From Fasciola hepatica (taxonomy: Eukaryota; Platyhelminthes; Trematoda; Plagiorchiida; Fasciolidae): 64,000 nt of DNA. A program made the position numbers and the translations under genes. Of the stretch, positions 49,401-60,735 are shown piece by piece; within the stretch, counting starts at the first letter, position 1; every line of letters starts with the position of its first letter. The stretch lies in assembly GCA_948099385.1 (NCBI GenBank), contig CANUEZ040000140.1:434001-498000 (forward strand), written 5' to 3'. Under the pieces are notes generated by a model. It saw only the letters and a program-made list of their open reading frames with translations. It searched no databases and had not been told where the DNA came from.

Positions 49401-52400
49401 GCGTAATACTTACTAGAACGATGGTGTGAATAGCAAAATCTCTGCCGACAAGGCCGTGTTTTTGACAATAAAACATTCCCAAAATCCACAACACCATGCC
49501 CATCGATTCCTCGATATATTCCCATTCCCGTTCGGACCTGATATACTAGAAACGAACAACCGTCATTAAAATTCCCACTGAGTACAGACTGAAAAAAGGA
49601 AGCAGAAGAACAATTCCGAATTTAATATTATAATTATACTTATCTACGTAAAAGAATCGAAATATATTGTGCTATCCACTCAGGTTGAACAGGTTTTATG
49701 ACACGATTTTCTGCACCTCCTTACCTGAAGGCTGTGCTCAAACCGAGAACAAAGCACCGAAACTGATGTAACGCGAATCACATAAAAAAGAGGATTTTAT
49801 GTGAGCGTTATGTTTAAATGAACTCCCAAGACTTTATTTGTCTCTTGAGATATCAAATTTCAGTATATTTACCTGCCATGATTATCCGATCGTATGTGAT
49901 GAACAATATGTTCTAACTTTTGCAGTATCACTATTCAATATTGATGGTTTTGGCAATCATCGAATAATAAAATGAAATGACACGTAACTCACTCACACTA
50001 TCAATAAACGTACTGAAAGGAAGCGATGCTAAGACGATGGGGCACTGCTGTACAAATGGACATGTTAAGTAAAAATAGTGTGACTAGCTTTATTCGATTC
50101 CCTTCTTCATTAGACTACTGCTTCAGGTATTATTTCGCGAGATGTTAATTTGACTGAACCAATGCATCGATAAATTGCTAAAAGCAAACACATATATATT
50201 CGAGCAAATAAAATAACTGAATACTCTTAAAGATCTCGTCACACGGCAATTGTTCGGCTATTGGCAGTCAAACTTAACGGGTTGATTCTTGCCCAAGCCC
50301 CATCACACTTCACTTTCTGCCACTGGATGTGAACGCTAGACAGTGATCAATGACGAGAATACCTATTCCATGAAGGAGCTCCGTTAGTGAGATTTATAGC
50401 GAACTTAAATGCTACCTATGACTCCAATTTAATTCTCACTGGCGACATTATTTGGTGAACTAATTTGAATACGGCTTCATCGAAACAGTTACCTTGCAAA
50501 TATGCTTTTCGATTGATTCAAAATGAATCATACGATTGCGATCGTGTGTTCACAGGCAAGAAACCTAATAAATATGTGGTGATCTGAACACGGCGTTCAC
50601 CGTCACTTATGTCACAAACAATCAACGATTATTGAGATACGCGGAGGCACTAGCAATTAACCAACGTCACCCTCAACTGTGCAAACAGCTAGAATGGATA
50701 ATTACGTTAGCCTCGCCTTGGTAACGCGTTTTATTTGCTATCATTAGTTGTGTGTGTGCACTTTTGCCTTTGATCTCATGAGAACGTTCAATTTACCATT
50801 TATAAATGATCACCTTGACTGCAGTATGCACTAGTGAAGATGCAGCGAAATGGTCCGGAATACATCGTGCAATCTAATGCTATTGACTTCTATGTTCAAA
50901 TTTGTGTCGGGAAAGTTATGTTTTCAATTCCTAATAAATATCGACAATTACTGGGAGTGTGAACCACGAGTTTTGTGGGGTTCGGCTTACCTGATGACGA
51001 CAGTTGGACCAACCGTTAGAACTGGCCACAAGCACAGCCCATTTCTCTCCCCCACTTCCTCCAAACCCCACGGTAACGCTACTCAATCAGCTGAATATTA
51101 GTAAACAAAAGTGCATATTATACCAGAATTTTCAGCTTCCAAGTTCCGAAGTCAGACGGTAACTTTGGTACAATCTTTATCAGACCACTGAGTTCAATGG
51201 TCATATTACATTCTGATTAGCTGGGATTGAGGATCACACAATGATTCAGTCCCATTTGAATTTGCAGATTGACCTTTGATTAGTGCATTCAATAACACAG
51301 GTCGTGCTATTCGAATTGTCAATTTTCCGACTTTGAAGTTCCGTCTATTATTTTTTATTATGAATGTAATGCAATCGGTACCTTAGAAATGAACTTCGCT
51401 TGGGTTGGTATTCAGTGGAAATCGTTTCGATATTTTGCGCAAGTGCGGGTCTGATTTTTGGATGGGAGACATTTCGTTGATATCTCATTGTGAAATCTCT
51501 GCTACTATAATCCTGATTCTGATCTTTTTCTGTTATCCTTACTAAAGCGTAGCTAGATGTGAATAATTAAAACGAAGGTAGTAGTTTGTTGTAAGAATTG
51601 AACATCTTGTGTGCGGAACAATACGTCAGTGAACGTTGAAGTGAAACCTTGTGTCCCGCTCCCTAATTTTGAGTGCAACGAATATTACCGTTTTATGGGC
51701 ATTATTCCGCTGTAGAGTTCAAAATAATGCCGAAAGACCAGATAAACTCGAGGCTTTTGGAAATGGTCATATCTTCTACGATTTTATACCTCTAGGGTGC
51801 ACGTTATACCACCTTCACGAATGCAACGCCATATTTTGTCTTTTCAAACTCGATTGTCATAACGATCATTTCTACGTCAGGAAAAGCCAATGCACTCTGG
51901 CAAATGTACAGTACTCATAGAGTTCTCATCTTCTCAACGGATGTTTATTGAGAAACCAGTCAAAAACAGAATGAAACTGATTTATGCAAACATGTTTAAA
52001 TATCAAAGAAACAACGTGCTGGGTGGAAAGTGGCCCTTCGAAGGCAGAAAATGTCACACATTCTTATCCATTTTTCTCGGTTCAAATCTGTACTCAGTCA
52101 TTGGAAACTCCGGCGATTTGAAAGACCTTCTTCTCTGTCTGGAATAAGGAGAGCTTGGAATAACTATACTTCAGGAATCGTAGCTGAGTGACAGTAATAA
52201 CGAAGAAATTATTCATCTTGAAGGCATTACCTGGTACCGATCGGACAGACCTTCATTACTTAGGAGAAGCGGAACTGAGTTTATCACTTACCTCAAATAT
52301 AACTGGTGTAAGTCTTTTCAGGTGCTATTTATGCACTCGAATTACTGACTAGTGTTTCCTTGATGTTATGCAAGCCTCAACATACGAGAGGCTGTCGCTC

Positions 52401-52457
52401 AGTAGTTACAGCGAACGCTTACGTTTCTCCTTGAACCCTCAAATTGTGACCGCTTTT

Positions 52458-55443
52458 TTCTGCAGAAATCGGTCAAAAACAAATGCGACTGATTATCAAT
52501 CATAGTCATTGCCAATTCGAATAGATTTCCATTACCCCAGTATTGAATCCAGATTCAATGAGTAGTAAGTATATCTGAACATAAACTTTATTTCAGCAAT
52601 GTATTTCACAGAGGAATTCGCAAAGTTCGGTTTGCACATATTGCTAATCGCTGCTACAATTCTACACATACCGTGTGAGTTCAATAATGCAGTTGACGCG
52701 TTTTTGTAGTCGAGATTCACCACTCAATAATTCAGTGCATGTTTGTAGGCAAAATATTGCAAATATCACAAAGTACAATACACCCCACAATTGAAGCTCG
52801 AAAGCTACACTTCGCAAACACGTTGCAAATATGCCATGTGATACGTATAAGAGCGTGAGCGGCTGACACAAATCACGGAAAGCGTGCTCAACTCCGTTCG
52901 GTATCGAAATTCGGCCCACCTGTTCTCGAAAGCCTGACGGTAAAAGGGACCACGGAGCAGACAATCCGTTGTTGAATGCTGGGTGACTGGGTGAGCGCAT
53001 CTGGTTGCGTGCGCGCGTGTGAACAAGCTGAGAGCAACAACAAAGTTTCGAGTGACCGATTCTTTGCTTGATTTTATCAGGCTGAATCTTCCTACACTGA
53101 AATTAGTACAAATATTTTGTACGTGAAAGTGTGTGTAGTGCATAGGTGGTTTGGTGATGGCGCTTTCACCTACGTGAACTCAACTCAAACTCAATGTATA
53201 CATTGCTACTCGTTTGAAGCGATCTTCAGTTCTTCCAAGTTGTAAATTTTAACCTCCGCGTGGCTTTCTCCGAGTACCTGGACGACTTGCGGGGAGGATC
53301 ACTGGCAAAAGATGTTAGTTAATCTCTAAGCGACACATGCGTAACACTAAGCTGATGGTCCTGGCAGATCGGGATGTCTGAGATGAAATTCTTCGTATAA
53401 TTTCTGTAGACTGAGGGCTTCTATCCCATACGTTGCTAGCTCGATCATCTCAGATACTGACCAAACCATGTGGACAAAATGGGGTAAGGGTAAAACTGAC
53501 GATCACGTCAAATGAATGGAGCTGAGCAAGTTGTACGTACATAGGTATACTCGTAGCTCATTCAGAAGAGCACTAATTCGCTCACATTACTCTCGTGTGT
53601 GACAGCATCAATTCAGAACTATGTAGCTGTTTCTACAAAAGCTAGGAAGTAACGACGAAGCTCTAGAGCAATTTTTTTGATCTGCTTTAAAGCGGCAAGT
53701 ATTGATGCTCAAAATTCAGATGAAACCTTATTCTTACCCACACCTCTGTGCAACAATAAAAAATTATTTATTCAGACGGATGTAACCCACATTTTACTTA
53801 AAAAATCACTTCAATACGCGATAATATTCACTAGATCTAGCTTTTCTTCTTCAGCACATATCACAATTTCTTCGTGGTAGGGTACACCAAGCTGGTTATA
53901 TTATGATTTTCTATCTAGTGGTCCGTGAAGATTTCCGGTTTTCACGCCAATGATCAGTGGATGGGTAGCCCACTAACATATCCCTTCAGAACATGAAACA
54001 TTTTTGGTTTCTTTTGAATCTGGGGTACTGTTGGGTCACTGTTTGAACAGGACTAAATACGAAACCCTATTTACTTGTTGAAATTCCCACTCTGAACCGA
54101 ATCTCGGTTTACTATCAAAGCTCCACACGCATCTTTCTACCCGGCCCCGGATACCATATCCAATGTTGCTAACACGGATTTTCTTACCTCTGATTCAGTA
54201 ACCTGGAGCCAGTGGAATACACTTGTTTCCAACCAGCCTCCATTCCCGTTTGCATATTCGTTTGTCCATTCCCGCTGTGTCACATATTTCTTAACCTTCT
54301 TTCTACGACACTTTTGGTGGATGTTGTCCATCTTTAACCCGTACATTTGCCCGATCCGTTTCGGTCTTATCTGCTCTCGTCGTTTCCAGGCAGTCGTTAG
54401 CTGCGCATTCTTTGGTCCAGCTGTGTTCTCCAGTTTATTGGTCAACTGATTTCCCGGACTCATGTCTATTTAATCAAACAGTCTAGCCTTTTTGATTGCC
54501 AACCCTACGGTTTTCACTGTCGTTTGATATTCATGCATTCGCGACCACGATTCATACCTGCGGTTGATTTAACCTCCATTGGCTGGTCTGTGTATTGTGG
54601 CCGTAATGCTCATAAATCGAGGTATGTACTCCCAAGAGCTTGACTGCTATTCTTTTACAATGCACACGGTTCACAAACTTCTCGCTCTCTGACAAAGCAT
54701 TCGAGATTCGTCTTCTACGAGTCACTGCACGGGTTACTGCACCTCTGTCCGGTGCAGGACATTGAAGTTCTGTAGTCTGTAAAATAAGTTCGATGACAGT
54801 CAGTCTCGGTCGAAATCCAGTTTTTAATATTGAAATAACTGTCCATAGCCAAAATTCATTCAGTCTGTCCAAAAAAATTGGGATCATATCGGTTCGGTTG
54901 AAATCTTGACATACAGTCACATTCCAATTTATATCACCAAATTTCAAGCCAAAAATATGCATTGGACACTTGTTTAGCGATATAAATCGTGTTGGATGCT
55001 GTCAATCAGAGGATCCAAGTTGTTTGCATCTGTTTGGCTGAATAGAACTGACCCCGAATTCTTTGGACAGACTTTGGTGCAGTCGGAACGGCCAAGCAAG
55101 GCCGTCCGGTTCGTAGTGACATGTGATTGGATGAATGGTGTAGTCAGATTCCAGATGCGGATGTGTGGCTGATTGTGGCAGTCAATAAATATGAATCAAT
55201 AGGCTGTCAGTAAGAAGCCTGCCTATGAGATTGTCTGGTTGCCTACTTGACTATTTGAGCTGACGCTATAGGAATTAAAGATACTACCGAAAATGGGCCG
55301 TTTTATGTTTGACTCCACAATATCTAGCAATGTTTTCCCTGTCTTCTCCCTCATTACGTGCATCACCGACTCGCGTACATATTTCAGGTGCATGAAGTGC
55401 GTACGCACAGCCTCACAGTTCATCCTGAGTAGATTGAACAATA
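52458..55443. repeat. 3-kb repeat, copy 2
   Basis: Direct repeat of 30034-33025. It begins 18 bp after the end of arm B and stops at TGAACAATAT before the LINE and Penelope fragments. Differences are few: a 6-bp loss near 55017, extra A bases near 54875, and scattered changes. Together the two copies bracket the Gypsy RT and arm B. Confidence 0.9.
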
Positions 55444-55668
55444 TACATTATTTTCGAATATCTTCTGACCTAAGTTTTAGGATATTTACCAAGTAAACAG
55501 ATCCTCCACTGATGCTCAGATTTATGGATGAACCGCTGTTTGAGATAGGGCCGTCAGACTCAGCTGTATAAGAAATATCAATTCGAATCTGACTCTAAAT
55601 GATTATTTATTCCAGTTTATTCCACAGATAGTGAATACATGTTAATGTCCCATCTGATCGTTTACAGA

Positions 55669-55864
55669 TTGCTCCTAAACCTACAAGACTTACTCTTGAT
55701 GCTCTAGGCTGCTTGGTCCATTCATTGAGTAAATCTTTAAATAACTTTGAGCAATTTGTCTGCCGAGTATTCCTGGGTCATTCTCCTGCCTTTGATTTGG
55801 TATTCAGATCTCGCCTTCTCCATAAGCATGATGCTTTCGACCGCCGGATACAACTTGTTATATG
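55669..55864 (+). pseudogene. LINE reverse transcriptase fragment
   Basis: An uninterrupted 65-codon stretch: DALGCLVHSLSKSLNNFEQ, then VCRVFLGHSPAFDLVFRSRLLHK. This is the RT palm motif-A region; the usual FLDYSSAFD is here FLGHSPAFD, so the first catalytic Asp is lost. It resembles the LINE at 9573-11560. It is truncated on both sides and ends in TGA. Confidence 0.55.
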
Positions 55865-55876
55865 ACCATAGAAATA

Positions 55877-56300
55877 TCAGTGAATACTTGTCAGAGCGTA
55901 GACCACATTGCTAAACCATCTCTGTAGCGGTAAACCTGTTCGGTAAACATAAACTGAATACGTTTTGGGAATTTGAAATGTAAGTATCCCACTTCGTTCA
56001 TTGGCATACCTATCTTGATCCAATTTACTGAATATGTAAACGCCAACATAGTTGACTGTTCCCTCAATTGGTACGTTAGTGAATAGTGGCCTGAGTTTTA
56101 AAGAGGGCATAAACTGTCTCCTCACGTTGAACGAATGCGCTTTTTAAACTGTTTACTAGCTTTGCTAATCTAGCCGGTTCCAAGAGACTCGTCGACCACT
56201 TGGCTACAGGGTGATACTTTGAGAGGCACATTTCGCGAATGGGTCTTAGTAGGGCTCGTTTATAGTGAATTTTCCGAAATATGTGAAACACCAACGGAAC
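55877..56300 (-). pseudogene. Penelope-like element: RT N-terminal half, inverted
   Basis: The - strand reads VPLVFHIFRKIHYKRALLRPIRE (about 56290-56230), then YHPVAKWSTSLLEPARLAKLV, and after a frame change SLKLRPLFTNVPIEGTVNYV (about 56095-56035). These are the IHK, LRPI, KWL and SLFTNVP signatures of Penelope-type RT palm and fingers, but the D of motif A is missing. It faces away from the + strand C-terminal half that starts at about 56310. Confidence 0.75.
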
Positions 56301-56309
56301 AGTCCAAAG

Positions 56310-56919
56310 AGGGATGCGCAGAAAGCAAACATGGGCTGGACAATACACCAGCCTTTTCAGTCTTGTCCCCATACGACATAAAATAAACATATCCCAATAC
56401 TTAGCCTCGCGAGTAAGAAAGTTATGCCCACAGGGGATCATGGAAAAAGAACTGCGCTTAATTAAAAACACTTTAAGGGAAAACAGTTACCCTGAGCGCT
56501 TAATGCAGCGAAATCTGAGAGGTAGACCAAAATACACTCCATATTATGACGTCCCCAAGAAGAAACTGCTTACCCGTACGCCATTCAAGGGAGACACCAT
56601 ATCGGACCTCGTCAGCAGATTTTTAATATGTGCTGTGATTGGAACATTCAACTGGGCTCATGTTTTCTGTGCACTTCCAAGCTCTCCGATTATCCGAAAT
56701 TCTAATAACGATGTGCTGTCAACGCTGGCCAAATCAATGGTAATCTATTTGTTCAGATGCGAATGTATTTCAACCTACATTGGCCGAAAGGCAAGGCTAC
56801 TATCCCAAAGAATTGAGGAACATTGTCCACGGCGTCCACAGCATGGAGGAACAGGAAACATAGGGAGTGTCATTCTCGGGCATCTGGTGGACTCACGTCA
56901 CCAAATAAGCAAATAAGTT
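56310..56919 (+). pseudogene. Penelope-like element: RT C-terminal part and GIY-YIG endonuclease
   Basis: A 200-codon frame. TWAGQYTSLFSLVPIRHK and ELRLIKNTLRENSYPERLM match the region after the RT catalytic core in Penelope-like elements. The C-terminal VIYLFRCECISTYIGRKARL followed by SQRIEEHCP is the GIY-YIG nuclease core (the usual C-x-C-x-x-x-YIG-x-T-x-R-x-L pattern) with the expected R and E-H. The frame stays open but lacks the RT core, which sits inverted next to it, so the element is dead. It ends in TAA just before a short spacer and the CACTA-like element. Confidence 0.85.
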
Positions 56920-57047
56920 TCGGCATTCCAAATTCCCAATCGAGTGCCACCCCCCAACCTCCACAAACATATCTGCCTACACACACTGGCCACCGCAGGT
57001 GCGATTGGCATCAGTCTTTACGCACCTGCTCTGCCCAGGCAGCACAA

Positions 57048-57090
57048 GGGGACACTCGACCGTCACCTGAGTGTCCCCTAGGGGACGGTC
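57048..57090. repeat. Left hairpin/terminal repeat of the CACTA-like element
   Basis: GGGGACACTC and GAGTGTCCCC form a perfect 10-bp stem with loop GACCGTCACCT, followed by the palindrome CCCCTAGGGG and a further GGGGACGGTC. The word ACCGTCACCTGAGTGTCC is the same unit that makes up the array at 60375-60563. I therefore take this as the other end of one transposon. Confidence 0.7.
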
Positions 57091-57839
57091 GCGGGAAATC
57101 AGTGCAATGCCCCCCAAAACAACTGAAACATATATAAAAACCTGAGAATCCGTCACAAATGCAAAGGATTTCGAACGAGAGTCTCTGTTAAGCCACATTT
57201 CCCAATATTTAGTAGCTTGATCCCCATTGGCTTCAGACGCAGAAATCTCTAGAATCGTGAATGAATGAGAATTCCAAACCTAACATTCTATGTTAAAAAC
57301 CCGTAATAAGAAAAATTTTCCACATTTACTGTTCATTTTATAGCGTATTATAAATTTAGATATCCTGTTTGTTTTAATGCATTCCTATCATGGCGGCCAA
57401 TTTTCGGCGGTGGCTGTTCGTTGTCGCCTCTGGGGCTGTACTGCTAGACACTACGCTGGGTTGGTCGGTTTCTGACGTTCTGCGGACGGCAAATCCCATT
57501 TATTTTTACTTGTCTCTTCGTCCGTAGATGAAAAAGATGCACCCAGAATTGCGTGGCTGTTCCAGAACTGCAATATGGAGGCACAAGAAGCTGATCTCGG
57601 TTCGCAGGGTTGTTGGGGGCCATTTCAACTCGTCCCTCATATGCGATGATGGTTTAAAAAGTTAGCTGATATGAAGTTCGTTACAAATTAGCAGGCATAT
57701 GTTCCGTTTCAACGAACAACGAGGCCGATGATTCAATTGATGACATCGACAGTCCTGAAGAATCGAAGGCCTCATCGGCAGCAGTTGAGGAGCACTAAGT
57801 CACTGCTGCTACAACCTCTACCGCTGTTAGGTAATGCAC

Positions 57840-59191
57840 ACTAGATTTCTAAATGTGGGTGGTTGTGAGAACGCGATGAGGGATAACACGTATATACCAG
57901 AGGAGTCAACTTTTTTGGCTGCGACTAACTTCACGAAAGGTAAGCTTTATGGTGATCAGCAGTGTGTGCAACGGAATCATTATTTATAGATGGAGAAGTG
58001 AAATTTACAACACCGGCCAAAATGATAGCTGCCCTCACAGAAGGTAACTGAATTAATAAACCTAATTTTTCCAGCTGTTCCTTCGGCCAAGGATGTTGTG
58101 AGGCAGGCTGCTATTCAAATGAAATCATCAATGGCCGACTTGCGGATTTTATTACGAGCTCTGAGACAGTTGAAGCTCGACTTACCATTGGATCCGAGGT
58201 CGTTGTTGGGGACGCCTAGGAGAATCCGAAAGAAAAATGTTGGCGACGGCAGATACGTACATTTTGGGCTGAGTGAAACCTTGCAACGAGCCCTTGAGTG
58301 TAGACCTCTCACACCCGGCAGCTGCGTTTATATCCAGTTGCACATTGATGGTATGAGCTTGTTTCGTGGCTCATCGCACCAGTTGTGGCCTATATTGTGT
58401 CGCCTCTTGGACCCTACGACGCGAGTAGTTATTGTTGGTCTATGTTGTGAAATGTCCAAACCTACCGACGTGCATCGATATTTGGAAGACTTGATACGGG
58501 AATTGGCGTCATTATTATCCGATGGCATCATTATTCGTGGAAGTGGTGTTCATTGCAGAATTGTATTGCGGAGTGTTGTGGCAGATAATCCAGCCAAGGC
58601 AATGCTTAAGCAGGTTAAGCATCATTCTGGGTTATACAGCTGCCACAGATGCACACAACGCGGCTATTGTGTCCATCGCCGTCTCATTTTCCCTTCAACC
58701 ACGGGAAGATTACGCAATGACATTGACTTTCGAAATCGTCGCCAACGTAGTCATCATACTGGAAGTTCCCCGTTCGAAGTACTAACGGTAGATATAATAG
58801 ACCTGTTTCCTAACGACTACATGCACAGTGTCTGTCTTGGAATAATGCGACGACTAATCGGTCTTTGGCGTAAATCTTGTTCTGGACGTAGACCGATTTT
58901 GGATTTTAATGGTGTGCGACAGGTAAACGAACACTTGAGGACTATAGAGAAACATATGACGTGTGAATTTCCCCGCGTGTGTCGAACGGTTCTCGAAGAT
59001 ATGTCCACCGCAGCATCTCCGAAACGGAGTCAACCGGAGGCCACTGCTAATGTCAGCTGTCTTTGGGGTCCAGTAGTCACGACGTACGTTTTTATCTATT
59101 TTTATAACGTGTTCAGATCACAAGTCACCACTCATTCTATTATACCGGCAACATCAACCCCTATTCGAGACACTGGGAGGCACTTCGTACA
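57840..59191 (+). CDS. CACTA-type (Tnp2-like) transposase, probably decayed at the C-terminus
   Basis: Likely exons: about 57845-57939, 57990-58043, 58075-59191. They are joined by introns of only 50 and 31 nt, with clean GTAAGC/TAG and GTAACT/CAG borders, giving FLAATNFTKDGEVKFTTPAK and then AVPSAKDVVRQAA in frame. The long exon holds DPRSLLGTPRRI, YIQLHIDGMSLFRGSSHQLW (first catalytic Asp region), ILCRLLD, a CHRCTQRG zinc-binding-like pair, and DLFPNDYMHSVCLGIMRRL (second catalytic Asp region). This is the order in animal CACTA/Tnp2 transposases. The expected C-terminal RWKATELR-FLLYTGP part is only vaguely present (SCLWGPVV near 59060), so it is shortened or frameshifted. N-terminal exons (a MAANFRRWLF start at 57391 and a further piece near 57693-57800) are possible but unproven. 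Confidence 0.7.
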
Positions 59192-59234
59192 GTACGTGCA
59201 TGTTTAAAATAGATTGTAACCTTTTCGACATTTA

Positions 59235-59740
59235 GGAAAACGGAAACAGTAACGAAGGTGAAAAACACAACAGACAAAGTTTCGGAACATGTTACCTATG
59301 GAAAAACTTTGGTTGGTATGTCTAACTTCGGATGTTACGTTCATTTATTACAGCTATGGTTAATGATCTAACCAATCGGGTTGTGGAACTGCAAAAAACA
59401 ATGGAGGACGTCAAGTCCAAACCGCGCAGGTTTGAACATGTTGCCGGTGCATCCGTACAGATCATGCTTTGCTCTATTCCTGTGCGAAACGCATGGGAGT
59501 TCAAGAGGTTGAATGAAAAGTTGGAAGATGAAACTTTCTACGAGCAAATGGTAACTTATATTGTTCATAATTTTCCGACTAGCAGTTGCATTTCCTTGTT
59601 GCAACGGGGACGCGAACAGTTGGGGATTGTGTACGTCAGATAATGCGTACACTGATCGCCGATTGCTTTTAGCATAAATTAAACTGGCGCGGTGTCCACG
59701 GTCGTCATTCATTTGCCAAAACAAGAGTCTGTAGAATAAC
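59235..59740 (+). CDS. DUF4806-like domain region of the transposon
   Basis: Three short exon candidates follow the transposase: about 59235-59310 (KTETVTKVKNTTDKVSEHVT), about 59354-59630 (MVNDLTNRVVELQKTMEDV, a short coiled coil, then IPVRNAWEFKRLNEKLEDE and YIVHNFPTSS), and about 59674-59735 (KLNWRGVHGRHSFAKTRVC). The pattern 'P-(V/L)-x-x-x-x-EF-x-x-L-x-x-x-L-x-D' followed by 'NWRG-x-x-G-(K/R)-x-(A/S)F' is that of DUF4806, a domain of unknown function found in many animal proteins. Whether it is spliced to the transposase or is a second gene is not clear. Exon borders are approximate. Confidence 0.55.
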
Positions 59741-60374
59741 TGTCGGTGAGCATGCCGGTCCGTGTTATCCTATCCTGTATTCGTAGACGCAGTAACGAGG
59801 CACAATTTTCCTGGAGTTACAACACTTCTTATAAACGAAAGGATTCAAAGGTGCAGACCGACTGAGGTTACTAGCACCGATTCGCCATTTCAGGACGTGG
59901 CCGTCCAAACCGAAAGTGTTGAGGTCAGTTTTGGCTTGGTCATAGTTTATATATTATGTATTGCTGAACCCTCTCATAAGCCGATTTCTAACGTTGACAA
60001 TTATAACAACATTTCGTACTGCACCGATTCAACAAGTATCTCATTTTCTTTGTTCCAGGTACTGCAAAGTACATCAAAATGACCCATAGATGGATGATGA
60101 CTATTCGCTGACGAGCACTGTGTACAAAGATTTACAAATATATTATCCCCCGTGAGGCCTGTATTTTATTTGAACTCCGGGGATTGATTCCGCTAAATGT
60201 TGTATGCGGAATTATGGTTAAGCTTATTGTAAGATGGTCGTGCTTATACGCTTGCGCTGACCTTCGGCCGTTCCGTAGATTACCAGTATATTGTTTAGCA
60301 TATGCGTACTCCGGTGTTGTAGTTAGTGTTACAAATTTGATGGTATCAGGGGAGTCAGTTTCGATAAGCTTCCG

Positions 60375-60563
60375 TGACCGTCACCTGAGTGTCCCTGACC
60401 GTCACCTGAGTGTCCTCTGACCGTCACCTGAGTGTCCTCTGACCGTCACCTGAGTGTCCCCTGACCGTCACCTGAGTGTCCCTTTTTTGTTTCAAAGGGG
60501 ACACTCAGGTGACGGTCGGAGGACACTCAGGGGACAGCCAGGGGGACACTCAGGTGACGGTCG
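60375..60563. repeat. Hairpin array: 5 direct + 3 inverted copies of a 21-22-bp unit
   Basis: Five head-to-tail units containing ACCGTCACCTGAGTGTCC run from 60375 to 60482. A short loop with T6 follows, and then three units in the opposite orientation run to 60563 (the middle one altered to GGGGACAGCC). The whole can fold into a long hairpin. It is probably the right subterminal/terminal repeat region of the CACTA-like element; such arrays bind transposase in plant CACTA elements. Confidence 0.9.
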
Positions 60564-60693
60564 TGCTGCTTGGGTGTGTACACAGAAGAAACTCGTCCAA
60601 GCCCTCCAATTACCCTGGACGCAAGTGGGCCACCCCCACCCCAGTGACCTAGCTCCAAATCATGTGACTATCATGATGTACCCAAGTAGCACG

Positions 60694-60735
60694 TTGCCCA
60701 ACCCTGTTGGGCACTGCCCAACGGAGCGTTGGGGT
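60694..60735. repeat. Short hairpins with TGCCCAAC/GTTGGGCA
   Basis: TGCCCAAC (60695-60702) pairs perfectly with GTTGGGCA (60706-60713) around a 3-base loop. A second TGCCCAAC (60715-60722) is followed by GTTGGGG. It lies in a GC-rich stretch just outside the array and may be the edge of another small inverted-repeat element. Confidence 0.75.

Larger units (their letters stand above)
40934..51116 (-). pseudogene. Legumain pseudogene (second copy)
   Basis: Exon remains on the - strand: 51116-50991, 49220-49123, 48320-48239, 47417-47338, 46698-46623, 44545-44413, 44190-44069, 42930-42913, 42348-42221, 41806-41652, 41035-40934. Lengths match the intact gene except -1 nt in exons 11 and 12; exons 8 and 9 were not found. 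Lesions: codon 10 is TGA; exon 3 has TAA and TGA; exon 10 has lost its acceptor AG; exon 11 has a 1-nt deletion and its donor is GC; exon 12 has TAA plus a 1-nt deletion. The residue after the catalytic His is Lys (TDHKAPN), where the intact copy has Gly. The Cys motif EACHSGS is kept. Exon 13 is nearly identical to the intact gene while exons 2-5 are strongly diverged. No functional protease can come from it. Confidence 0.95.
34454..52440 (-). repeat. Arm B of the large inverted duplication
   Basis: Inverted counterpart of arm A. It contains the Gypsy 5' part, a 4.47-kb insertion (35053-39518), and the legumain pseudogene with flanks. It ends at 52440, where AAGGAGAAACG/CGTTTCTCCTT matches 12503 onward, and is followed within about 20 bp by the second 3-kb repeat. 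Several introns are shorter or longer than in arm A. Confidence 0.9.
57048..60563 (+). mobile_element. CACTA-like (Tnp2-type) DNA transposon
   Basis: About 3.5 kb bounded by the same ACCGTCACCTGAGTGTCC unit in opposite orientation at both ends. Inside are a Tnp2-type transposase and a DUF4806-like region, both on +. CACTA elements have CACT-starting ends and short subterminal repeats; here CACTCGACCG (left) and CACGACCG (complement of the right end) are similar but not identical. I could not find a convincing 3-bp target-site duplication, so the exact ends are uncertain. CACTA transposons are known from schistosomes. Confidence 0.65.

Noticed and set aside
58522..58785. 87-codon + frame inside the transposase exon
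   Set aside because: It overlaps the recognised transposase in another frame and shows no domain.
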